A stretch of 64,000 nt of DNA. Origin: Stereocaulon alpinum (taxonomy: Eukaryota; Ascomycota; Lecanoromycetes; Lecanorales; Stereocaulaceae). Positions 12,478-23,633 of this stretch are shown here, one piece after another. The DNA lies in the NCBI GenBank assembly GCA_018257865.1, contig JAEUBA010000031.1, positions 186,001 through 250,000 of the forward strand, read 5' to 3'. Both the position numbers and the translations under genes were made by a program. Each line of letters starts with the position of its first letter. Positions within the stretch are counted from its first letter, which is position 1. A model generated the notes under the pieces. That model had not been told where the DNA came from and did no database searches. It was given only the letters and a program-made list of their open reading frames with translations.

Positions 12478-14082
12478 ATGTCGTGGGTCCCATCAATCTT
12501 TAAGGATAGCCTCATGAAGAAGAAGAACGAAGTCGTTCTCTTCTCGGCTACGGCCATTGCCCTCTATGGCTACGACCAGGGCATGATGTCACTCATCAAT
12601 ACCAATTATGACTACCTAGAAACTATGGGAATCGGCGAAGAGAATCCTCTCGTTGGTATCATTGTCTCCGTCTACTACCTTGGCTGTGCTGTTGGAGCAA
12701 TCTTTGCAAGTCTTCTGGCCGACAAAGCGGGGAGAAAGCCAAGTATATTTGCATGTCTAGCAGTCACGGCCTTGGGAAACCTTTTCATGTTCTTTGCAGG
12801 ACTGGGCTATGACAAGGGGGCTATGACCATGATGTTCCTGGGACGCATCATCATGGGTTTGGGTGTCGGAGGTATTGATTCAACGATTCCAGTCTACTCA
12901 TCCGAGTTGAACTCGGAAGGCGGGCGAGGAGTAGCATTGGCAAAGGAATTCCAATCGAACATCTTCGGTCTGAACATGGCCTTCGCGATCAATCTTGCAG
13001 TCACCAATGGCCTAGGGAAGGACAACCAATGGGGTACATATTTCTCACTCGCAATGAGTCATCTCCACTAACATGTCTTAGCATGGCGCATCCCTATTAT
13101 CGCAATGCAAATCTACCCGGTCCTCCTTCTCTCGTTCATCTATCGGCTTCCCGAGACCCCTAGATGGTTCATCTTCCACGAACGCCACGACGACGCCAAG
13201 CAAGCGTTGACGGACATCTACGGCGAAGACGATATGAAAGAGAAGTACGATGAGCTGGTAAAAGCGCATGAGGAGGAGTCGAGTCATTCAATCGGATACA
13301 ACGACATGATATGGCCTGGCAGCAAGCAATTCCATCCCACAATGGTGACAGTGATGGGTCAGGTCAACCAAGCCTTGACTGGATATGGCGCTGTCAGTGT
13401 CTACGGTCCACAGATTTTCGAGCTGCTTGGCCTGGGCGTATCAGATGCAGAGTACCTAACGCAAGGCAACTACATTTCCTACTTCTTCCTTATGACGTTC
13501 TCTTGGCTTCTCATCGACCGAGTCGGTAGACGCGTCTTAATGGTTGGCGGTGCTTTCGGCCTCGCGACCTCCTTTGCCATTTTGACTCTTCTCGGTGGCC
13601 TCGCACAGAACTGCGAGAACCTTGGCATACCAGATTTGCCGCTGGCTATTGTGGGCAGCATAATCTTATATTTTGCAACCGGTATTTTCGGCATCGGCTG
13701 GCTGCCCGAAGTATGGCTCATACCGACCGAGATCTTCCCTTCCACGTCACGAGCTCAAGGCTCGGCGATATCCGTGGTCATATGGGGTCTTGCTAACTTT
13801 GCGGTGACTCTGCTTACTCCGATTGGCTTCAATAACTTGAGTTACTGGCTTTTCCTCGTCTTTGCATTCACCAATGTCTTCGCTGCATGGTGGACGTGGG
13901 CATATTGCCCGGAAACGGGCGGCCGATCGTTCGAAGAAAATCAACAATTCTTCGAAGATGCTAAAGAGTCTGGCACTTGGTTGGTAACAAGAGTCAATAA
14001 AGGCGAGTTTAGAGGCATGCCTGAGCGTGAGAAGGGTGGCGATGGAGACGGGGAGAGCCAGCCATTGCTTGGAAGTAGATGA
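12478..14082 (+). CDS. MFS sugar transporter (sugar porter family)
   Basis: Two exons, 12478..13033 and 13082..14082, give 518 residues; the 48-bp intron has GTACAT and TCTTAG with a CTAAC branch site. Sugar porter marks are present: GYDQGMMS in helix 1, the ADKAGRKPS loop after helix 2, GRIIMGLGVGG, the central PETPRW motif and LIDRVGRR in the second half. Twelve helices can be counted. The family moves hexoses, pentoses, disaccharides or quinate by proton symport or facilitated diffusion across the plasma membrane. The specific sugar cannot be told. The tail is hydrophilic (GDGESQPLLGSR) with a possible dileucine sorting signal. Confidence 0.92.
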
Positions 14083-14673
14083 TCATGAGCTGTCGGTATT
14101 AGACTTGTCGGGTATATCGAACTACGATAATGCTATATCTAGCTTAAAGATAGCTAGAACAATTACTTGTAGATTCGAAATAAGGCTCGAATCAATTGAT
14201 CCACGACCCGATTTAGGATGATTGGATCCCATACTCAGCTTAAGTGCCAGTAGGAGGTATTCATCTTGGGCTCATCCACTAACGGGAAAGTTAGCACTCA
14301 AGGCTCTAGACATGTAAGAAAGGCCGTAGTATCAAACGGGATGAGGCTGGCAGAAGATCCACGCGTACCAAGAGGACACGTAGAGATCTGCAGGTTCTCG
14401 ATAAGTAGAGTTTGCCATGGGATGTTCGAGCCTCCGTATTAGATGGAGTTAGCACTGAAGCTGTTCATTTCTCGGAGAAGAGTGTGAAACACAACGCTTG
14501 TTGGACCTGGACGGCCTTTCCCAAGTGTCAACTAAGCACCAAGTGGCGAGAACAGCCGAAACATCGCACTAGTATCTTGGCCTTGGCGCGCTAGCAACGT
14601 GGACCGCGATGCTGCATTCTTCCCTGAGAAACTTCACCGCCATCATGCCATCTCTTGGTATGACCAGTACACA
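14083..14673. other. Intergenic
   Basis: 3' end of the sugar transporter and promoter of the phosphoesterase gene. No RNA gene or convincing reading frame is seen. Confidence 0.5.
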
Positions 14674-16849
14674 ATGTCAGTTGAGGACACCCCCGGTTCA
14701 AGATCTGTAATATGGACGAGCAATCGACAGAAAGAATGTCCGCCTGATCTACGACTGTTGCATTTCAATGATGTGTATCATATTGAGTATGTCTTACTTT
14801 TGCACCAATCTCTTGATTTTTAAAAGCTCTGATACTGACCTTCATATAGAGAAGGGTCAGCGGAGCCAGTGGGAGGAGCTGCGCGTTTCCAAACTGTTGC
14901 CAACTATTACCGCTTGGATCCACAATACACCCAACAATCTCACCTGATCACACTCTTCTCTGGTGATGCTTTTAATCCGAGCCTCGAGAGTTCTGTGACA
15001 AAAGGTAGGCATATGGTGCCAATCCTGAATGACCTCCAGACAGATGCGGCGTGTGTGGGTGTGAGTGCGGTGGCCCTTTCTCAAATCCCTGGGATGTTGA
15101 ACCCTGTGCCTCGTCTGACCACATTATCTCATAGAACCATGATCTCGACTTTGGAGTGCCTCAATTCAGGCATCTGAGGACTCAATGCAACTTTCCTTGG
15201 CTCTTGGCAAATGTACTAGATCCGGCATTAGGAGAAGGCATACCTCTTGCGGATTGCCCGAAAACGCTGATGCTGACATCTTCTAATGGGGTCAGGATTG
15301 GCTTCATCGGCATAGCGGAGCGGGAATGGTATGCACAAACCATGCCAGTCCAGGTGTGGAACACTGTTGTTGATCCGCGCATAGGCTAGACACCATCAAC
15401 TCATTGCCACCAAATCTAATTTACAAGTCTGCTTCGGAAACAGCGAATGAATTGGTACCCTTACTACGCGCCCAAGGTGCGCAAATCGTCATCGCACTGA
15501 CCCACGCTAGAGAGCCAAGTGACATCAAACTGGCGCAGAAGACTCGTCCAGGCCTTATCGATCTCATTCTTGGAGGCCATGACCACTTTTACAGTCATCA
15601 AGTCGTCAACAAAGTCCATATCCTCCGATCTGGCACCGACTTCAAGCAGCTCAGCTATATAGAAGCCCGCCGAAAGTCCAACAGTCAATATGGTTGGGAC
15701 TTCGACATCATCCGTCGCGACATCGTCCGCGCGATTGTCGAAGACGAAGCCACAATCAAAGTCGTCGACAAATTAACCTCGAACCTCAAGTCCAAGCTCG
15801 AAAAGCCAATCGGCTATACAGCTGTACCACTAGATGGCCGCTTCACAACTGTGCGAACTCGCGAAAGTAACCTAGGAAATTTCATATGCGACTTAAAGCG
15901 ACACTACTACTCCACGGACTGTGCGCTCATGGCCTCCGGTACCATCCGTGGCGATCAGATCTACCCGCCTGGCGTCTTACTACTGAAAGACATATTGAAT
16001 TGTTTTCCCTTCGAAGACCCAGTTGTCGTGCTGCGTGTCAAAGGCGGCGCAATCTTGGCAGCATTGGAGAATTCCATATCACTTGCTCCAGCCCTCGAAG
16101 GTCGATTCCCGCAAGTGTCAAACATCCAATTCAAATATGATCCATATCTGCCCTCTGGATCGCGCATATTGTGGGCCAGAATTGGCAACGAACCTCTTGA
16201 CCTTGAAAGGGAGTACACCATGGCGACGCGCGGTTATATGGGTCGTGGTAAAGACGGCTACACGTCTCTTCTCATCGAGAGCGAAGGTGGAACCGCCGAA
16301 GAAGTTGTTTCGGAAGAAAACGGCATCCTACTCAGCATGGTATTGCGCCAGTACTTCATGTCCCTTAAAGTGCTTGGGAAGTGGGCCCGCTGGTCACCAA
16401 GTCTGCACAGGCATTGGGGCCATGTCCATAACGGCTTGCATGACGGCGGTAAGGTCAAACAGCCAGCCGATGTCAAGCGAGGTATCAAACACAAGCGGAC
16501 TGGAACTGCACTAGCGCATGAGGAGTCTGGGAAGACTGATGTGGATGGCAAAGTGATCGACTCGGACACCGATGACGAGCGGGATGATGATTATGAGATT
16601 GATGAAGTGATTACCTCTTCGATAGCGAGTTTGCGTAACGTGGATGACCAAAGGAGCAGGCAGCTGCACCTTGCTAGGCTTTATACTCACCGGTGGATGG
16701 ACATTGTAGGTATTGAGAGAGCCGGAGTCGGCACCGTTGGGGCTCAGGTGGACTGGCTTCTTCCGCACTGGACACAGGGCATTGCTCCAAGAGTGGAGGG
16801 TAGGATCCTAGTGCATAGCCCCAACGTTGGCGATGTTGAGGGCAAATGA
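14674..16849 (+). CDS. 5'-nucleotidase-like metallophosphoesterase
   Basis: Four exons, 14674..14786, 14850..15060, 15135..15328 and 15385..16849, give 660 residues, all junctions in frame (for example EREW joined to LDTINSLPP). Calcineurin-like metal-site motifs appear in order: LLHFNDVYHIE, FSGDAFNPS, GNHDLDFG (from the junction VG/NHDLDFG), ALTHAREPSD and GGHDHFYSH. A 5'-nucleotidase C-terminal domain follows (ESNLGNFICD, ALMASGTIRGD, and the substrate-binding region near ATRGYMGRGKDGY). No signal peptide is seen, so the protein is likely cytosolic, unlike secreted ecto-5'-nucleotidases. The C-terminal 130 residues are charged and variable. It likely hydrolyses nucleoside phosphates or related phosphoesters; the substrate is not known. 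Confidence 0.9.
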
Positions 16850-17961
16850 GCCTGAGAGTGGTCAAATGAATCATGACCTAAACCCAACATTGTGGCGACG
16901 ACGTGATTGCCCGAGCAGGCAAACAGTCAATGGTGCATACACGGGAGTTAAGATCATAAGATCTGACACCCAACTTCGAGAGATCAACGCTACAACAAGG
17001 ATAAAGATCATTAGAATGCACAGAACATTTAGAGATCGAGGTCTGACTTGGTAAAGTGGTCTTGGCTATGAACCGAAAGCTGGCTAATTCGTCTAGATCG
17101 AGATTGGGCTTTGATAGGAATATTTGAAAGAGCACCCTGGAACCGCATCTGCCTGAACGTCGGATGATACGTAACGCTCTTCGATTGTAATGGAGCCGAG
17201 AAGTGGCCGCCTCTTAGCTTGGCGCGGGGCTGCAAATTTTGTACATGAATCGCATTCAACCGTGAAACTTGCCACTTTGCTGAAGATCTAGCAAAAGGTG
17301 CGTCAGTTCATACCCGTGTCTGAGCGGGCGTGCGCCCTGATCCGAACAGGGATCGAGTTGGTGATCTGTTGGTGTGAGTGGACATAAAGGAGAGTCTTAG
17401 AGGCCAACCCATTAGATAAAGGTGGAAAACGCAGGACGAGACGCAGTCTGAAATATCATGTGAGACTGGGCATCGCGCTCGGCTCATCAGAAATCTCTAT
17501 TCAACGCTCAGCGTCTTTCGATAATCGCTAGGTCTTGCTTTTTCAATGCTATCACCTCCAGATCTTATTTCGCCGTTGCGGTTAGCTGCGACATTATGAC
17601 TCACCACCCTATGTTCTCATGTCTTAGTCATGTGTTTCGAAAACCTGATCAAAGCGTTGATAATACGAGCTCAGACGACCTGCATTCTTACTATAAGACA
17701 TCAGTGGTTACTAAGGTACGATGGGTAGCCATGAAAAATCTCGTTGTGACGGCATATAGAGTGGCCGAGACAACTCGACAATGGCAGATGATGTCTCAAG
17801 TGACATGGAAGTCGCCGATATGATACACCTTACGCCTTTAAAAGCCTCCATCCTACTGCGCATCTTTCACATCTCCTCATCACCAGCGAAGGTCTCCAAA
17901 ATTGAGGGCAAGCTTCCCAGGAGCTCACGTATACCAAAACCATACCCACCAACCATAAGTT
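16850..17961. other. Intergenic, about 1.1 kb
   Basis: Several short overlapping frames lie on both strands, none with a start context or domain I can support. No RNA gene is seen. It precedes the orphan-rich part of the window. Confidence 0.5.
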
Positions 17962-18877
17962 ATGTCCAAACGTAACCCCCCGTGGTCGGAAGACCCAGGC
18001 AACTCCTCGCGCAAGAGGCAACGAGTTGGCGAAACAGGTAGGCTGCTGAACAAAGAAGCTAGCTCGATAGCAGTATGCTCATCGAGCGAGAATAGGGATG
18101 CAAGATGCGACAGACACGACTCGCTCAGGCACAACATCATCGGTAGCCCTGTCCGACACCAGACGAACTGCGGGTGGTAGCGTCATCGCATCGAGCGGAG
18201 TCACAGCTCCCCCACGATCCACCGACCTAAGCACATTGCACAGCGCAACCTCAGGCCCAGATGCGGGCTTTGCCAACCCCACCCGAACCGACAGTCTGAC
18301 ATCTTCTCCTCGCCCGGGAAATGATGACATCCCTGCTCGGTCTGACACTGAGCAGAATTCCACCAGCCAGCGCCTCAATCAAGGCTTGGGGCCAGACGTG
18401 CCCACTGCTGACAGCTCTTTGCTCCAGGCCATGGAAAACCACGATATGTCGCATGCAAATTCAAGTCTACCTATATCCCCTTTCGCGTCTAGAACGACCG
18501 CTCCTGTCAACTCCACCCCGGCTGCTGCCACCGACCTCAGCATGACCGGCGTTACCAGCCTGCAGAACAACGAGATCAACGCTAGCACAGCCCCGAGGCA
18601 AGCCCCTTCTCATTCCAGACGCCGTCAACGGAACGATGATCCCCCAAACGTCCATTTGCCCCATCTGTTCCCAGCTCGGGTCGGCCCCATATTGAGAAGG
18701 TCCATAAATGCTGGCCTCTCAGCTCCTTTGGTGACCCACACGTCTCCGCTAATGGGTATTTCGACCTCAACAGAGATCACTCAGCGCACGGTGGTGGAAG
18801 ATTCTGAGGCTAGAGCTGTACGCGAACTGCGCAGACGGCTCGCTATGGATGATCAGGGTAACGGGGAGACTTCCTAG
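17962..18877 (+). CDS. Ser/Thr/Pro-rich protein of unknown function
   Basis: The best model is two exons, 17962..18037 and 18105..18877, giving 282 residues. The intron (GTAGGC ... GCAAG) joins RKRQRVGET to DATDTTRSG in frame. The protein begins MSKRNPPWSED and has a basic cluster (RKRQR) that could act as a nuclear signal. The middle is rich in Ser, Thr, Pro and Asn and likely disordered. A second basic patch (SHSRRRQRND) lies near residue 200, followed by a more ordered-looking end with ARAVRELRRRLAMDD, a probable short helix. I recognise no family. A lineage-specific gene or a fast-evolving regulator would both fit. Confidence 0.5.
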
Positions 18878-19398
18878 ACATAGGGTCATGAGATTGTAAA
18901 GTGGAGCCACAATCAGTCAATCTGGATGGTGACTGCCCAGAAAGCAATATCTGAGATGCTAAGAGTGATTTCATGTTTCAATCTGCGCAATGGAAATATC
19001 AAGGGAAACTTTTACCAGCATCGCTCAACAAATTTGCCTTCCCTTGATGGCCTATCATGATTCAAGGGTTTTTTCGTTACAGGTGTGAAAGTGCTAGATC
19101 TCGCTCAGGATCACTTTGTTCTGAACGAGAATGCCTGCCTGTAAGCCCAATCAATGAGTAGCATATACTCCAATGATACTAGGCACCCATCGCGCATATT
19201 CCAACAGCTTCGCTTTCTAGATCGGAAAGTCAAGTTTGTGTCAGGCGTCTCGAAGCTTCTAATAGGTATTCATTTGTCGTTGTTTGACGGGGCACTTTTC
19301 GTAGCAAGGCAATATAAGTGGTAGTGGACGTTCATTCCTCATGCTTCATACTCCCCAGAAAGGACTTGCAGGACCCTTACCTGCTCTGTGTAGCAAGT
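18878..19398. other. Intergenic
   Basis: Between two plus-strand orphan genes. Nothing supported is seen. Confidence 0.45.
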
Positions 19399-20291
19399 AT
19401 GTCCACACTTCTTCACCCTGAACAGATCAAGTGTAACATCAGAAACGGTCGCATCAAGATTCGAATGTATGGAGATCCGGATGAAGGTGTATCACGGGAT
19501 TTTGCCAATGCTGTTGGTGATTGCGAAGACGAACTTATGACAGGCAGAGGCTGGATCTTGCTCAAGAATGGTATGAAAGGGAACGGAGGACTATTGGGAA
19601 ACGGGTCACAGGTGGTCAGGCCAACAGAAAATGCGGTGTGTAAGACCTTGACCTTCCGTCAAGAAGATCAGCTCACAAATTGAAGTACGTCAAGCGTATT
19701 ACGCATAGTATACACCCTCCAATGTGCTGGTGCTTCCCTCGATATAGCGAAGAAACTGTCGATCCTCGTATGAAACAGAAGTTCGAAGTCGACGAGAATG
19801 TACGCAAGGATCCCAAAAGGAAAATGTTCACTTGCTACCACCTAAACGGCCAAAGATACACTCCGTGGGTCATCAAAGTCTGTGGAGGCCCGGACGGGTC
19901 CATTGACGATATACCATACGTCGTCAAAGCAGAGCCGGGCGATGTGTTCATGATCAATGCTAGGATACTGCGAAGCATACAGATAGAGCCACCGTGGAGT
20001 GGTGCTACTATGTATATCGTCGACCATACGACTGATGATAAGGCAGACTATGATAACATGAAGTACTACAAGGTGCGGAAAGAAAGGAAGAAAAAGGGCG
20101 ACAAGAAGGACACGCCTAAGACGAACCAAGAATCGAGCGAGGAGGCGGAAAGCTCTGGAGAAGAGGGTTATTACGAGGAGTCTAGGACAGGAGTGATAAT
20201 GGAAGAGGCCGAGGCAGAAGAGGACGTTGAGTCGAGAGAACATGACTATGGCGAGGATATTGGAAGAGGAAACCGAGCGTATGGGTACTAG
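19399..20291 (+). CDS. Orphan protein with acidic/basic low-complexity tail
   Basis: Two open frames need joining: an upstream one starting MSTLLHPEQIKCNIRNG (ATG 19399) and a downstream one ending at 20291. One intron that keeps the frame is 19636-19694 (GTGTGT ... GTCAAG), giving about 278 residues, but other splice choices exist and the boundary is uncertain. The upstream part carries MYGDPDEGVSRDF and DELMTGRGWILLKNG. The downstream part carries GQRYTPWVIKVCGGPDG and YVVKAEPGDVFMINARI, which read like beta strands of a folded domain. The tail alternates a basic run (RKERKKKGDKKD) with acidic stretches (EAEAEEDVESREHD). I recognise no family. Position and style suggest it belongs with the neighbouring orphan genes. 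Confidence 0.42.
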
Positions 20292-20750
20292 CTAAGTACA
20301 ACCGGAAGAGCCAGAGCAAGAGTGAGAGATCTCTTGAGCGATGGCAGCCGAGCGGCAAAGTTCGAGATTACTAGGACAGATGTGCTAGATAAAAAGAATT
20401 AGCATAGTGGACAGAGCACTGAAAGATAACATAGAGCGATGAAGCGTCTTACTTGCGCTCCTAAAGAGCTTCTACTAGCTTATTTGAAGCTCAGAAGCCT
20501 CGCCAAATACCTTGTGCTCCGCTACTAATGCGTCACTAATTTACAAACAATAACAGAGTAGCCCATATCTCATGGGCTTTGACTCATCGCAAAATAGCTG
20601 TGGATGAGCATAATGAGTACAAAAGTTCAAACTTTGCGCAGTGAATGAATACTTTACAGGCCTATTCCCTGCTGTCCTTTGTACTTGCACACACTACAGA
20701 CTATTTGATCCAGTTACTAGCCTTTCAAGCAGCGCTCTCCACCGTCTATA
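20292..20750. other. Intergenic
   Basis: 3' ends of two converging orphan genes. No feature is seen. Confidence 0.45.
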
Positions 20751-20972
20751 TCACCCCGACTCGGCAGCTTTGGTGCCAGCCTCCTTGCCGTCACCCTGAG
20801 GACTCATTGTCTTAGGAGAGCACGGACGAGAGATCGCTTTGGCCGTAGAGCTAGGCGCAAATGAGAACGAGTCAAAATTGGGTTTGGGACCAGTGGCTGT
20901 CGCAACAGGTTTGTTGCTGGGACCACATACCATCACCTTGCCGCCCATCGCTACCGGGATTTTGGACACCAT
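20751..20972 (-). CDS. Small orphan protein, member of a divergent gene pair (copy 1)
   Basis: Minus-strand frame of 73 residues from the ATG of MVSKIPVAMGGK. The frame stays open further upstream to about 21158, but without an ATG I can support there, so an extra 5' exon is possible. The mark is FDSFSFAPSSTAKAIS followed by RPCSPKT. The same arrangement (F-x-F-x-PSS, nine residues, SPKT) occurs in the minus-strand small gene at 22321-22506. Both genes lie head-to-head with a gene for a TFIIF-beta-like winged helix. The protein is small, Ser/Pro-rich and probably disordered. No family is recognised. Confidence 0.4.
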   Translation of the reverse strand: MVSKIPVAMGGKVMVCGPSNKPVATATGPKPNFDSFSFAPSSTAKAISRPCSPKTMSPQGDGKEAGTKAAESG

Positions 20973-21433
20973 GCTGAAAGCGTTCAGTTGAGAATCGGAC
21001 GATTCCGCTGTTGTGATACTGTCTTGACAGCTTTCGGTAGAGGTTCTGAGTGGTACCGATGCTGTTGGGAAATCAGCAAGGAAGACTCCATGAGGTCTGT
21101 TACCAACACTACGAGACACCAATACGGCTTCAACAAAAAGGAACGAAACTGCCAACAAAGGTGGTAGATGGAGATAAGGTCATTGTCCGAGATAATGACG
21201 ATCTTTGTAGGTTTCAAGGACAGAATGAGATATTGACAATGGAACTGCAGCCTGAGTCTCTGAAAGGACTTAACAAAGCAGTCCAGCGGTGATACCCTTT
21301 GACGGAGGACAACACATGACACAAAGGGTGACACAGCTTTCTCTATATAGACTCCTCATTACACCGAACATTCCTCGAGCAATAAGCCAAGATTTTACAC
21401 AAGCAATCTATCATCACCGAAGTATCGTTCCGT

Positions 21434-21814
21434 ATGTCTGAATCTAGCAGCATCAAGGCGTCACCCGACTCCGCATCACCCGTCGCCGCCCAGAATCCAT
21501 CAAAAGGCACTCTCGATACCAGCATAGGCTCTGCCAGCTGGCTGGCCAGTATTCAAAGCAAACCCAGCCCAAGCCCATATCTAATGCCGCGCTCAGTGCT
21601 CACTTCCGAAATCCTCATCGCCTTCAAGGAAAACGATTGTTGGACTCTGCGCGCCCTGAACGATAGAATCAAGCAGCCTGAACAGTATCTTCTGTGGAAT
21701 CTTGAGGAAATGGCGGATTACATCGAGGGTGGATACTACGATGGGACTTATGAGCTGAAGCCCGAGTGGAAGTACTTTGATGAAATGAACGATTATGGAT
21801 TATCAAGTGGTTGA
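21434..21814 (+). CDS. Free-standing TFIIF-beta-like winged-helix protein (copy 1)
   Basis: Single exon, 126 residues, ATG at 21434. The first 50 residues are Ser/Pro-rich (MSESSSIKASPDSASPVA). Residues about 55-120 resemble the C-terminal winged helix of TFIIF beta (RAP30/Tfg2): SEILIAFKENDCWTLRAL, then DRIKQPEQYLLWNLEEMA, then DGTYELKPEWKYFDE. The QPE-YL helix and the ending Y/W-ELKPE-K/R are the hallmarks of that fold. Full-length TFIIF beta has an N-terminal dimerisation domain and is about 300 residues long; none of that is present. In TFIIF the winged helix binds promoter DNA near TFIIB. This protein could bind DNA or compete with TFIIF, but that is inference. Confidence 0.65.
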   Translation: MSESSSIKASPDSASPVAAQNPSKGTLDTSIGSASWLASIQSKPSPSPYLMPRSVLTSEILIAFKENDCWTLRALNDRIKQPEQYLLWNLEEMADYIEGGYYDGTYELKPEWKYFDEMNDYGLSSG

Positions 21815-22320
21815 ATTTCAGGAATTTTCTTGAGATTTTGTTTGGCAACTAGATAGGGACCAACATCCCCAGATTTACCTAAGTCTCTAATAGTGCAATC
21901 TAATTAAGCACATGCAAATGACGCTATCAAACATATGTTTTACTAGTATTCAATGATATCTCGATGACTGGTCCGTTGAATCAGCGGTACAATAGCGGAT
22001 ATCTATTGCCATGCTTATATTTCTCTCCTCTGTCCCGCCGGCCAGCTCCCTTGTCTACCTCAAGCGATCTTTCAAACACCTTCAGTGGTCTGAAAAACAT
22101 CAGCCCGGCAGAGGTCGTGGTGTCTTCCACTTAGCACATATTTACATCGTCAGATCCAATACTCAAAGAGCACAGGAAGTGCCATCTGAAGGCTAGAGTC
22201 ATTCATGTTTCACATAGAGAGGCGATGAATAGATTTTTAACTATACTCCATCAATTATTACTGATTATGTATATACTCACGTCGACTATGGAATCAACAA
22301 TGACTACAATGGGTTTAACC
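21815..22320. other. Intergenic between two divergent gene pairs
   Basis: The 3' side of winged-helix copy 1 faces the 3' end of the second small minus-strand gene. Short frames only; nothing supported. Confidence 0.45.
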
Positions 22321-22506
22321 CTACAAACGGCGTCCGTCTCTAGGCATAGCTGCCGAAGACTTTGCGCTAGAGCCTGCAACGGTCTTAGGCGATACTGGCT
22401 TGCTGGCAGTAAAGGTGGAAGAGCTCGGACCGAAGTCGAAAGTGATCGAGAAAGGTCCAACGCTGGGCATTGAGATCGGGAAGCTCGCTGTTGCTGGTGT
22501 AGACAT
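22321..22506 (-). CDS. Small orphan protein, member of a divergent gene pair (copy 2)
   Basis: Single minus-strand frame of 61 residues starting MSTPATASFPISMPS. It carries FSITFDFGPSSSTFTAS and KPVSPKT, matching copy 1 (20751-20972) in motif order and spacing. The end is basic (MPRDGRRL). The next gene on the other side is the second TFIIF-beta-like winged-helix gene, so the whole divergent arrangement occurs twice. No known domain is present. Its small size makes it easy to miss; the repeated context is the main support. Confidence 0.42.
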   Translation of the reverse strand: MSTPATASFPISMPSVGPFSITFDFGPSSSTFTASKPVSPKTVAGSSAKSSAAMPRDGRRL

Positions 22507-23190
22507 GCTGACGGTGTTTTGCTTACCTTTGATTCTGATGGCTCTTGCGTGCTGGTCTTCGATTCGTGCTTGTTGAGTGGTGACCTTTGCTTGATGTGAA
22601 TGCTGTAGGAGAGAACGGAATGGGAAGCGGACAGTGTCTTTTTATAAAATGGACTGACAGTGCAATGCGACAAAGGCATTGTTATTGCATACAATGACAA
22701 TGTCTCTCGCATTGTTTTCTTTGATGTTTCGAACAAATAAACAATGTACTGGAACCCAACAAAGGAAACGTTGTGGCCAATTGGGTAACCCTGGGCCTCC
22801 AGCAACCGGTGTTCAACCGCTGTACTAGCAGCGAATGCGCTGTACAACGGTAGACCCGGGCACTTACTTGTTGTATTGAACAACTAGGTAATCATGTGAG
22901 GCTGAGCCATTGTGGCATGTGACACGAGTCGTAACATATCTCAGAATCCTAGAAAGATTCTCTACAGCTCCTCGTACCCTCCTTAGAAATTTTCCAGCAC
23001 ATCCAACCATCATCATAAAGGACCCTTCTACAACATCGGAACATCAACACCAAGAAAACACCAACATCAGCACGTCAGCAAACATATCGACTAGTGCCGA
23101 ACACATTTCTTATGGAGAAACCGCTACAGCCATCACCGAGTCTGGCTCCGAGCTTTCCTCAGCAGCGAATTCCACCCAAGTTCCCTTACG
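22507..23190. other. Divergent intergenic region of second gene pair
   Basis: This region probably contains the promoters of the small minus-strand gene and winged-helix copy 2. It contains AACATCAACACC-type A/C-rich stretches near 23036-23090. No RNA gene is seen. Confidence 0.45.
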
Positions 23191-23633
23191 ATGACCACGG
23201 CCGAAGAGACAGATACCTCCCATAGCGATGGATCCAGTGAGGAGGAAAACGAGTTTCTCAACTTTCTCAACTCGGCACCGCCCTTGCGCATGGGTCACAT
23301 ACGATCAGCCCCGCTCACAATTGCTATGCCATACATCCTATCGAGCCAAACGACACGTCGATAGAGAGCAAAATGCCTGCCGAATCTTTTCGTGAGCTAC
23401 AGATAGCACTGGGAATCATCCAGCCAGAGCCTGACAAGGAGAACATGCCACAAGAAGAGCTCATTGCTGCGCTACGAGAAGTTTTCACAGAGTATAGAAC
23501 ATGGTCGTTGAATGAGCTGAAGATTCGACTCAGACAGAATGAGGCTTACCTCAAGGAGACTCTTGAGATTATTGCAGGTCCCCTAGACATTGAAGGTAGC
23601 AACGGATATCAGTTGAGATCTGATGAAGCATAA
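23191..23633 (+). CDS. TFIIF-beta-like winged-helix protein (copy 2), 5' structure uncertain
   Basis: The well-supported part is 23373..23633, 86 residues from MPAESFRELQIALG. Residues 27-86 match the TFIIF-beta C-terminal winged helix and copy 1: ALREVFTEYRTWSLNELK, RLRQNEAYLKETLEIIAG and a shortened ending NGYQLRSDE. Upstream, an ATG at 23191 opens an acidic frame (MTTAEETDTSHSDGSS ... EEENEFLNFLN) that ends at 23364 in a different frame; the winged-helix frame itself is open back to 23241. So the gene either starts at 23373, or uses an intron I could not place, or has a frameshift that broke a longer N-terminus. The wing is shorter than in copy 1. Confidence 0.5.
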
